From positions 1 to 5,767 of the forward strand of contig DBYT01000006.1 of NCBI GenBank assembly GCA_002309915.1: a stretch of DNA of 5,767 nt, read 5' to 3'. This document shows, in pieces, positions 1-5,246 of this stretch. Source of the stretch: Bacteroidales bacterium UBA1179. Its GTDB lineage: Bacteria; Bacteroidota; Bacteroidia; Bacteroidales; Bacteroidaceae. The notes beneath the pieces were generated by a model that did no database searches, was not told the origin of the DNA, and saw only the letters and a list, made by a program, of their open reading frames with translations. Position 1 is the stretch's first letter, and each line of letters begins with the position of its first letter. Made by a program: the position numbers and the translations under genes.

Positions 1-34
1 AATTAATATAACCAATAACTAAAAATTATCTCAA

Positions 35-874
35 ATGAAAAAGGTATTTGCATTCGTTGCAATGATGGGACTCCTTACTTTCGGAGTAAACCAGACAATC
101 AATGCTCAAGAACAAGAAGAGGCACCTGCTATCGAGGAGGTTGCTCAGGAAGATTCTGCTGCTGTAGATTCAGTCGCAGCTGCTGAAGATGTAGAGGCTG
201 AAGACGTTATCGCCGAAGAGGAGGATGACGCTAAGGGTCTCCACAAGACAATCAAGGTTAAGTTCATCGAGGGTAGTGCAGGCTTCATGGCTCTCGTTGC
301 CGTAGCTATGATCTTCGGTCTTGCTCTCTGCATCGAGCGTATTATTTTCCTCAGCCTTTCTGAGATCAACAGCAAGAAGCTCCTTGAGGACATTCAGGCT
401 GCTCTTGAGAACGGTGATGTTGAAGGTGCCAAGGCTATCTGCCGCGATACACGTGGTCCTGTAGCTTCAATCTGCTATCAGGGTATGCTCCGTATCGACG
501 AGGGTCTTGACGTAGTTGAGCGTTCAGTTGTTTCTTACGGTAGCGTTCAGGCTTCTAACCTTGAGAAGAACCTCTCATGGATCACCCTGTTCATTGCAAT
601 GTCTCCTTCACTCGGATTCCTTGGTACTGTGATCGGTATGGTACAGGCATTCGATGATATCCAGAAGGCTGGTGATATTTCACCTAACGTTGTTGCCGGC
701 GGTATGAAGGTTGCCCTTATCACAACTATTTTCGGTATTATCGTTGCTCTTATTCTTCAGGTGTTCTACAACTACATTCTGAGTAAGGTCGAGGCTCTTA
801 ACACAGATATGGAGGATTCTTCAGTATCTCTGCTCGACATCATCATGAAGTACAACCTGAAGTTCAAAAAGTAA
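35..874 (+). CDS. exbB: MotA/TolQ/ExbB proton channel family protein (ExbB-like) with signal peptide and acidic N-terminal arm
   Basis: This is the inner-membrane channel subunit of a proton-driven motor; in the ExbB/TolQ family a pentamer surrounds ExbD/TolR helices and couples proton flow to TonB-like work. The 279 residues begin with a Lys-Lys, hydrophobic signal-like segment with a likely cleavage after A24 (I-N-A then Q). Residues 25-66 follow, with 18 Asp/Glu and no Lys/Arg. Membrane segments are at about 83-106, 182-206 and 226-248, with a cytoplasmic domain at about 107-181. The family signature lies at 190-203 (SPSLGFLGTVIGMV, with T198 matching the conserved TM2 Thr), and TM3 carries T230/T231. 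With the signal peptide removed, topology is N-out/C-in as in ExbB. The start is the only sensible ATG and is preceded by an A-rich leader without Shine-Dalgarno, as is usual in Bacteroidota. It is the first gene of a four-gene unit. The family call is firm; the ExbB versus TolQ role is inferred from the two exbD genes. Confidence 0.93.
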   Translation: MKKVFAFVAMMGLLTFGVNQTINAQEQEEAPAIEEVAQEDSAAVDSVAAAEDVEAEDVIAEEEDDAKGLHKTIKVKFIEGSAGFMALVAVAMIFGLALCIERIIFLSLSEINSKKLLEDIQAALENGDVEGAKAICRDTRGPVASICYQGMLRIDEGLDVVERSVVSYGSVQASNLEKNLSWITLFIAMSPSLGFLGTVIGMVQAFDDIQKAGDISPNVVAGGMKVALITTIFGIIVALILQVFYNYILSKVEALNTDMEDSSVSLLDIIMKYNLKFKK

Positions 875-886
875 TAACTCCAAATT

Positions 887-1381
887 ATGGAAAACGAGAA
901 TAAACAAATAAAGGCGTCCAAGTGGGCTCTTACTATTCTCTTCATACTTTCTGCCGTAGTACTCGTTCTGTTCTTCGGCGTAGGTTACGGGAATAAGACC
1001 AGCTTGAACGGTAAAAACCTGACAGATCCTGAGTTTACCGGTCTGTTGCTGATCTGGCTCTATTCCCTCGTAGGAATTTGCGTCGCATCAGTTCTGGGAT
1101 TCGGTATTGTTGCGGGTATCAGAAACTTAAAGACAAAGACTTCCGGACAGCGCAGAACCGGTTTTGCAGGCTGGGTATTCATATTCACCGCCGTGATTCT
1201 GGTTGTTTCATATTTTCTGTCAAGCACAAAGCCTATCCGCAAGGGTGACCATGAGCTTGTCGACTCTATATGGCAGCTTCAGCTTTCGGACGTTTGCCTG
1301 TATTCCATCTACACTCTTGTAGCAGTGTCAATAATCTGCTCCGTTCTTTCTATGATCGGAATCTTCAAGGCAAGAAAGTAA
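887..1381 (+). CDS. Unrecognised four-helix inner-membrane protein in the exbB-exbD operon
   Basis: I do not recognise a named family. The 164-residue product has a short polar, charged N-terminus (1-11) and four hydrophobic segments at about 12-32, 51-78, 93-112 and 135-161, ending in the basic tail KARK. The even number of helices and the Arg/Lys-rich loop at about 79-91 suggest both termini in the cytoplasm (inference). The first external loop (33-50) is short and polar. No cleavable signal peptide, enzymatic motif or metal-binding cluster is visible. The gene starts 12 bases after exbB stops and ends 26 bases before the first exbD, on the same strand and with no terminator between, so co-transcription is very likely. 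It may be an accessory or assembly subunit of the motor, but that rests on context alone. The reading frame is open with natural codon use and is not a shadow of another gene. Confidence 0.85.
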   Translation: MENENKQIKASKWALTILFILSAVVLVLFFGVGYGNKTSLNGKNLTDPEFTGLLLIWLYSLVGICVASVLGFGIVAGIRNLKTKTSGQRRTGFAGWVFIFTAVILVVSYFLSSTKPIRKGDHELVDSIWQLQLSDVCLYSIYTLVAVSIICSVLSMIGIFKARK

Positions 1382-1407
1382 GAAGATTAAATTGAAGAAA
1401 CAGAGTT

Positions 1408-2010
1408 ATGGGAAAAGGAAAAAGAAAAGTTCCCGGACTTAACCAGTCTTCGACAGCGGATATCTCATTCATCTTGCTGATCTTCTTCCTGGTGACCACA
1501 TCAATGGATACTGACTCGGGTCTGTCCCGTCGTCTTCCTGAGTGGAACCCCGATGAAGTTGAGCAGGAGATGAAGATCAAGGAGCGTAACGTAATGACGG
1601 TCCAGGTCAACAAGTTCAATGAGATATTTGTCAAGAATGGTGTAATAAATCGCCAGATTGAGGTCAGCGAGCTGAAGGATATCGCCAAGGAGTTCATTGC
1701 AAATCCTGACGATAACCCCAACCTCCCTGTAATCGAGCCGTTTGAAATTGAAGGATATGGCACAGTTAATACAACTATCAAGCATGTCATCTCCCTTCAG
1801 ACGGACCGTACCACCAATTACGAGATTTATTTCCAAGTCCAGCATGAGCTGTCAAAAGCTTATAGCGAGTTGAGAGATGCTTGGGCCAGAAGAGTATTCG
1901 GCAAGCATTATATCGATTGTGATGAGAAGACAGAGCAGCCGGTAGTTAGAGGCGTTTACTCTAACAAGATATCGGAGGCTGAACCTAAACAATATGGTAC
2001 TGCACAATGA
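1408..2010 (+). CDS. exbD: ExbD/TolR family biopolymer transport protein, long variant (first of two)
   Basis: ExbD/TolR proteins have one transmembrane helix carrying a protonatable Asp that sits inside the ExbB/TolQ pentamer, plus a periplasmic domain. Here a basic cytoplasmic head (residues 2-7) is followed by a helix at about 17-32 with D18 in the family position (TADISFILLIFFLV). The periplasmic part runs from 33 to 200. At 200 residues it is longer than the roughly 140 of classical ExbD: it has a charged region after the helix (about 34-60) and about 40 extra residues after the helix ending near 163, so the C-terminal strand normally closing the domain is not obvious. It lies 26 bases after the four-helix protein gene and overlaps the next exbD by ATGA. 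The start at 1408 places the basic head directly before the helix, as in the paralogue. No Shine-Dalgarno is visible. Family is confident; the partner it energises is unknown. Confidence 0.91.
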   Translation: MGKGKRKVPGLNQSSTADISFILLIFFLVTTSMDTDSGLSRRLPEWNPDEVEQEMKIKERNVMTVQVNKFNEIFVKNGVINRQIEVSELKDIAKEFIANPDDNPNLPVIEPFEIEGYGTVNTTIKHVISLQTDRTTNYEIYFQVQHELSKAYSELRDAWARRVFGKHYIDCDEKTEQPVVRGVYSNKISEAEPKQYGTAQ

Positions 2011-2483
2011 GTAAATTCAGAAGTAACGGAAAAAGAGAAATGCCGGAGTTGAATACTTCGTCACTTCCTGACCTTATCTTTACCGTATTGTTCTTCTTCA
2101 TGATGGTAACATCCATGCGTGATGTAGAGGTAAAGGTTCAGGTCAAGACTCCTACTGGAGGTTCAGAGATTGAGAAACTTGAAAGGAAGTCACTGGTGTC
2201 ACATATCTACATCGGTCCTCCTTCAAAGCAGTATCGTGCAATCTACGGTGCCGCTCCCCGTATTCAGCTCAATGAATTCTTTGCTGAGCCGGAGGCTATC
2301 CGCGAGTTTGTATCTTCTGAGCGTGAGAGCATGTTCGAGAAGGATAAACCCCTTATGAAGATGTCTCTTAAGATAGACCAGGGTGTTCAGATGGGTATCG
2401 TTACCGATGTGAAGCAGGAGCTTCGTAAGGCACGTGCTCTGAACATTGTCTACTCTGCCGGTAAGGATAATAAGGATAAATAA
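2007..2483 (+). CDS. exbD: ExbD/TolR family biopolymer transport protein, standard length (second of two)
   Basis: This second ExbD/TolR-type subunit has 158 residues. A basic head (2-11) precedes a helix at about 21-37 with the key D22 (PDLIFTVLFFFMMVTSM), followed by the VEVKVQVKTP linker. The C-terminal part shows the usual ExbD pattern: a strand with an Asp (K122-I123-D124), then a helix (132-144) and a closing strand (NIVYSAG, 146-152). Its first 37 residues align with residues 1-33 of the preceding ExbD at a constant offset of four (shared P-x-L-N-x-S-S, the Asp, the FF pair and the final TSM), so the two arose by duplication. The ATG lies inside the stop of the upstream gene (ATGA), which suggests translational coupling and matched amounts. 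It is the last gene of the unit and is followed at once by a hairpin terminator; no tonB follows. Confidence 0.93.
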   Translation: MSKFRSNGKREMPELNTSSLPDLIFTVLFFFMMVTSMRDVEVKVQVKTPTGGSEIEKLERKSLVSHIYIGPPSKQYRAIYGAAPRIQLNEFFAEPEAIREFVSSERESMFEKDKPLMKMSLKIDQGVQMGIVTDVKQELRKARALNIVYSAGKDNKDK

Positions 2484-2502
2484 CGTTTATACGTTCCTTT
2501 AT

Positions 2503-2534
2503 AAGAAAGGCCCCTTTTTCAAGGAGCCTTTCTT
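2503..2534. terminator. Hairpin terminator between convergent units, probably bidirectional
   Basis: AAGAAAGGC (2503-2511) pairs perfectly with GCCTTTCTT (2526-2534). Inside it, after one C/A mismatch, CCTT (2513-2516) pairs with AAGG (2521-2524) around a four-base loop. On the plus strand it is followed by GTTTTA, which suits termination of the exbB-exbD unit whose stop is 20 bases upstream. On the minus strand it begins four bases after the folA stop; there the stem ends in TTTCTT but no further T-run follows, so termination in that direction may be weaker. It is the only terminator-like structure seen in the window. Confidence 0.85.
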
Positions 2535-2537
2535 GTT

Positions 2538-3026
2538 TTATCTGCGGTAGGTCAGGAACGAGTAGGGATAGGGGGTTTTCTCATCCGGCTGGTGATCCTC
2601 GCGGTTTATCAGATGCCAGCTTTCATCACTTCCGAACTCGGGGAAGAACGTATCTGCCTGGGCGGGTGAGTCATGTACCAACGTGACTTCCAGTTCATCG
2701 GCCATGGGGAGTGCCTGTGTGTATACCTGTGCTCCTCCCATGATAAAGACCTTCTCGTCACGGGAGCATTTGCTCAGGGCCTCGTCAAGTGACGAATAGA
2801 CCTCGGTGCCGGGGAATGATGCTCCGCTCTGTCGCGTAAGAACTATGTTACGGCGGTTGGGAAGGGCGCCTTTGGGCAGAGACTCGTAGGTCTTGCGGCC
2901 CATGATTACCGTATGGCCTGTGGTTAGTTCCTTGAAACGGCGCAGGTCGGCACTGAGATGATAAATCAAGTCCCCTTTATAACCTATGGCCCCGTTCTGG
3001 GCTATAGCTACAATTATTGATATCAT
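2538..3026 (-). CDS. folA: Dihydrofolate reductase
   Basis: The cytoplasmic enzyme reduces dihydrofolate to tetrahydrofolate with NADPH. At 162 residues it has the usual length of bacterial DHFR and aligns without gaps to the E. coli enzyme over the start. Visible family features are the N-terminal strand MISIIVAIA, the Met20-type loop (A13-I14-G15), the catalytic acid D27 in SADLRRFK, the NADPH-contact stretch VIMGRKTYESL (40-50), the turn LPNRRNIVLT (55-64), the GG pair at 97-98 (IMGGAQVY), the Thr of EVTLVH (T115), and DTFFP (125-129). Position 22, usually Trp, is Tyr here, and the neighbours at 21 and 25, Pro in E. coli, are Ile and Ser. The ATG overlaps the thyA stop (ATGA on the minus strand), so it is translated from the thyA message. 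This makes sense because thymidylate synthase generates the dihydrofolate this enzyme recycles. The stop lies next to the shared hairpin. Confidence 0.97.
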   Translation of the reverse strand: MISIIVAIAQNGAIGYKGDLIYHLSADLRRFKELTTGHTVIMGRKTYESLPKGALPNRRNIVLTRQSGASFPGTEVYSSLDEALSKCSRDEKVFIMGGAQVYTQALPMADELEVTLVHDSPAQADTFFPEFGSDESWHLINREDHQPDEKTPYPYSFLTYRR

Positions 3027-3817
3027 ACTGAAACGTCGGCTTTAATATGCGGATGCGGGTCATATCCTTCAAGCTGGAAATCTTCATACTTGAAGTCGAA
3101 TATGCTCTTGACATCGGGGTTGATTATCATTTTGGGCAGCGGGCGCGGCTCACGGGTAAGCTGCAGACGGGCCTGCTCCAGATGGTTCAGGTAGAGGTGC
3201 GTATCACCTGTGGTATGGATGAAATCACCCGGTTTGAGTCCTGTTACCTGTGCCATCATCATGGTGAGCAGTGCATATGATGCTATGTTGAAGGGCACGC
3301 CAAGGAACGTATCGGCGCTGCGCTGGTAGAGTTGCAGGCTGAGTTTGCCGTCTGCCACATAGAACTGGAAGAAGGCATGGCATGGGGGCAGGTTCATGTT
3401 CTTGAGGTCTGCCACGTTCCATGCGCTTACTATGATACGGCGTGAATCGGGGTTATGCTTGATGGTATCTACGGCCTCGGATATCTGGTCTATGAAACCT
3501 CCGTCATAATCGGGCCATGAACGCCACTGATAGCCGTAGATGTGACCCAGGTTGCCGTCGGGATCGGCCCACTCGTTCCAGATGCGTACGCCGCGCTCCT
3601 GCAGCCAGTTTGCGTTGGTGTTACCGTCAAGGAACCATAGCAGCTCGTATATGATGGATTTGAGGTGCAGTTTCTTGGTGGTAAGGAGCGGGAATCCTTC
3701 CTCCAGATTGAACCGCATCTGGTGTCCGAACACGCTGAGTGTGCCGGTGCCGGTACGGTCACCTTTCTGCACTCCTTCACGAAGTATTCTGTCAAGCAGG
3801 TCTAGGTACTGTTTCAT
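3023..3817 (-). CDS. thyA: Thymidylate synthase (ThyA type)
   Basis: It converts dUMP and methylenetetrahydrofolate to dTMP and dihydrofolate. From the chosen start the protein is 264 residues, exactly the length of E. coli ThyA and in register with it. R21, E58, W80, the catalytic nucleophile C146 (in LPPCHAFFQFYV), the phosphate-binding R126/R127, D169, N177, H207 and Y209 all fall at the E. coli numbers. The C-terminus is DVSV in place of the E. coli PVAI, so the closing residue is Val instead of Ile. The frame stays open upstream to an ATG at 3883, but the start at 3817 is preferred. It gives the family N-terminus MKQYLDLLDRIL, has AAAGGA about seven bases upstream, and leaves room for a promoter. 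The extra 22 residues would be unrelated to the family. It is the first gene of a thyA-folA unit divergent from the methyltransferase gene. Confidence 0.97.
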   Translation of the reverse strand: MKQYLDLLDRILREGVQKGDRTGTGTLSVFGHQMRFNLEEGFPLLTTKKLHLKSIIYELLWFLDGNTNANWLQERGVRIWNEWADPDGNLGHIYGYQWRSWPDYDGGFIDQISEAVDTIKHNPDSRRIIVSAWNVADLKNMNLPPCHAFFQFYVADGKLSLQLYQRSADTFLGVPFNIASYALLTMMMAQVTGLKPGDFIHTTGDTHLYLNHLEQARLQLTREPRPLPKMIINPDVKSIFDFKYEDFQLEGYDPHPHIKADVSV

Positions 3818-3824
3818 TAAGTTT

Positions 3825-3830
3825 TCCTTT
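3825..3830 (-). promoter_or_regulatory. Shine-Dalgarno-like site for thyA
   Basis: On the minus strand AAAGGA lies seven bases before the ATG at 3817. Most other genes in the window lack such a site, so it helps decide in favour of the internal start over the upstream in-frame ATG at 3883. The AAAGGA lies in a longer purine-rich stretch, so some of the match could be chance. Confidence 0.5.
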
Positions 3831-3840
3831 TTATTGTCTG

Positions 3841-3848
3841 CGAATATA
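3841..3848 (-). promoter_or_regulatory. Candidate Bacteroidota -7 box for thyA-folA
   Basis: Read on the minus strand the bases are TATATTCG, matching the Bacteroidota sigma-A -7 consensus TAnnTTTG at all but one defined position. A transcript starting a few bases downstream would have a leader of about 15-20 bases carrying the AAAGGA site. No TTTG-type -33 element is visible at the usual distance (about 19-21 bases upstream), so this is a weak call. Confidence 0.35.
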
Positions 3849-3862
3849 CTGATTTTTTGGCT

Positions 3863-3870
3863 TACCTTCG
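3863..3870 (+). promoter_or_regulatory. Candidate Bacteroidota -7 box for the rRNA methyltransferase gene
   Basis: TACCTTCG matches TAnnTTTG with one change and lies 20 bases before the ATG at 3891, giving a very short leader. A clear -33 TTTG is missing at the standard spacing; the nearest upstream TTG (3834-3836) is about 26 bases away. With the minus-strand box at 3841-3848 it forms a pair of divergent promoters within about 30 bases. Confidence 0.4.
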
Positions 3871-3890
3871 CGTTATAATTCAACTAAGGC

Positions 3891-5246
3891 ATGGCATTTC
3901 CGCAGGAATTTATCAACATCTTACCGGCTGCAGAGCGTGACGCTCTGCTGGCTGCTCTGGAGACTGAACCTGAGGTTAGCATAAGGTTCAACTGCAAGTC
4001 TGCCGATGCCCAAAACCTTGTACTTGAGTCACTTGAATGCAGGGCCGATGGCCGCGTGCAGTGGATGGATGGGGCCGTCTATCTGGACCACCGTCCGCAG
4101 TTCACCATGGATCCGCTGTTGCATCAGGGCTGCTACTACGTGCAGGAGGCGTCATCCATGTTCCTGGCCCAGGCATTGAAGAAATGCGTGAGTGGTCCGG
4201 TCCGTGCACTTGACCTTTGCGCGGCCCCCGGCGGCAAGTCAACCCTGCTGGCACAATTGCTTCCCGAGGGCAGTCTGCTCATATCAAACGAGATTCAGCG
4301 CGGCCGTGCCCAGATACTGGCCGAGAATATGGTTAAGTGGGGCCGTCCGGGTGTTGTGGTTACCTGCAATACGCCCAAGCAGATTGGTGAGTCAAGCCTT
4401 ATGTTTGACCTGATTGCAGTCGATGCACCCTGCTCGGGCGAGGGTATGTTCCGCAAGGATGAGGTTGCGGTGCGCGACTGGAGCCTTAAGAACGTGGAGA
4501 TGTGTGCCGCACGTCAGCGTGAGATAATTGAGGATATATGGCCTGCGCTTAAAGCCGGCGGATACCTTATTTACAGCACCTGCACGTTCAACCGTCAGGA
4601 GGATGAGGACAATGTGCGCTGGATTATGGACAAGCTCGGAGCTCAGGCCATTGACCTTGATCCCGATCCCAAGTGGAATATTGCCGGCTCCCTGACTGAT
4701 GATAATATACCCGTGTACCATTTCATGCAGCACCGTACACGCGGTGAGGGATTTTTCCTTTGCCTGCTGCGCAAACCCGAGGGTGCCGCTGCGGGTCTTA
4801 AGAGCAGACCTTTTAGGGGCGATTCATCAAAGATTCCTGCCGAATGCAAGACATGGACAGACGGCGTATATGAGTTCTTTATTAAAAACGAGTCAGTGTA
4901 TGCGTTGCCATCGGCCCTTAAGGATGACATGTGGCAGGCGGGACAGGATCTGTATGCCCTTATACCGGGTATCGAGGTGGCGGTGATGAAGGGACGTGAC
5001 TGGGTTCCGGCTCACGCTCTTGCCATGAGCAGCGCTCTTAACCGTGATGCTTTCTGCCGGGTTGAGGTGACACGCCAGCAGGCTCTTGCATATCTGCACT
5101 GTGATGCCATAAGACTTGAGGATGCGCCGCGCGGAATAGTGCTGCTCACATATAAGGATATACCTCTGGGATTTGCCAAGAACATAGGCAACCGCGCCAA
5201 TAACATGTATCCTCAGGAGTGGAGGATACGCAATTCCATATCCTGA
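3891..5246 (+). CDS. rsmF: RsmF-like rRNA (cytosine-C5)-methyltransferase, NOL1/NOP2/Sun family
   Basis: The protein is predicted to place a methyl group from S-adenosylmethionine on C5 of a cytosine in RNA, probably 16S rRNA. The 451 residues contain an N-terminal region with the family patterns SIRFN (30-34) and YYVQEASSM (82-90). The Rossmann-fold core has motif I LDLCAAPGGKS (107-117), motif IV VDAPCSGEGMFRKD (177-190) with C181, and motif VI IYSTCTFNRQEDEDNV (227-242) with C231. In this family the motif VI Cys attacks the base and the motif IV Cys helps release the product. A C-terminal region from about 310 ends in a PUA-like segment, LGFAKNIGNRANNMYP (426-441). That segment, and the lack of a NusB-like N-terminal domain, fit RsmF rather than RsmB. 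The exact target is inferred, not seen. It is a single gene, divergent from thyA and convergent with the next gene without any gap. Confidence 0.92.
   Translation: MAFPQEFINILPAAERDALLAALETEPEVSIRFNCKSADAQNLVLESLECRADGRVQWMDGAVYLDHRPQFTMDPLLHQGCYYVQEASSMFLAQALKKCVSGPVRALDLCAAPGGKSTLLAQLLPEGSLLISNEIQRGRAQILAENMVKWGRPGVVVTCNTPKQIGESSLMFDLIAVDAPCSGEGMFRKDEVAVRDWSLKNVEMCAARQREIIEDIWPALKAGGYLIYSTCTFNRQEDEDNVRWIMDKLGAQAIDLDPDPKWNIAGSLTDDNIPVYHFMQHRTRGEGFFLCLLRKPEGAAAGLKSRPFRGDSSKIPAECKTWTDGVYEFFIKNESVYALPSALKDDMWQAGQDLYALIPGIEVAVMKGRDWVPAHALAMSSALNRDAFCRVEVTRQQALAYLHCDAIRLEDAPRGIVLLTYKDIPLGFAKNIGNRANNMYPQEWRIRNSIS

Noticed and set aside
1..34. Possible promoter or regulatory leader upstream of exbB
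   Set aside because: The 34 bases are AT-rich and contain no convincing TAnnTTTG box or secondary structure. They look like part of a leader whose promoter lies outside the window.
145..393. Antisense serine/alanine-rich frame opposite the exbB acidic arm
   Set aside because: Its Ser/Ala repeats are simply the reverse reading of the GAA/GCT-rich codons of the acidic arm. No homology or promoter is apparent.
1365..1845. Two overlapping antisense frames (141 and 114 codons) opposite the first exbD
   Set aside because: The plus-strand frame has a clear ExbD helix and operon context. The antisense translations are low-complexity hydrophobic or unstructured, with no start signal.
2484..2502. Short inverted repeat near CGTTTATACG just before the terminator
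   Set aside because: CGT-TTAT-ACG gives only a three-base-pair stem, too weak to be a regulatory element next to the strong hairpin.
3490..3878. Additional frames of about 100 codons on both strands within thyA
   Set aside because: ThyA is conserved end to end in its own frame, so these are codon-bias shadows.
4392..4733. Antisense open frame of 113 codons inside the methyltransferase gene
   Set aside because: It lies opposite the conserved motifs IV and VI, and its translation has no recognisable domain or promoter. It is a shadow of the real gene.
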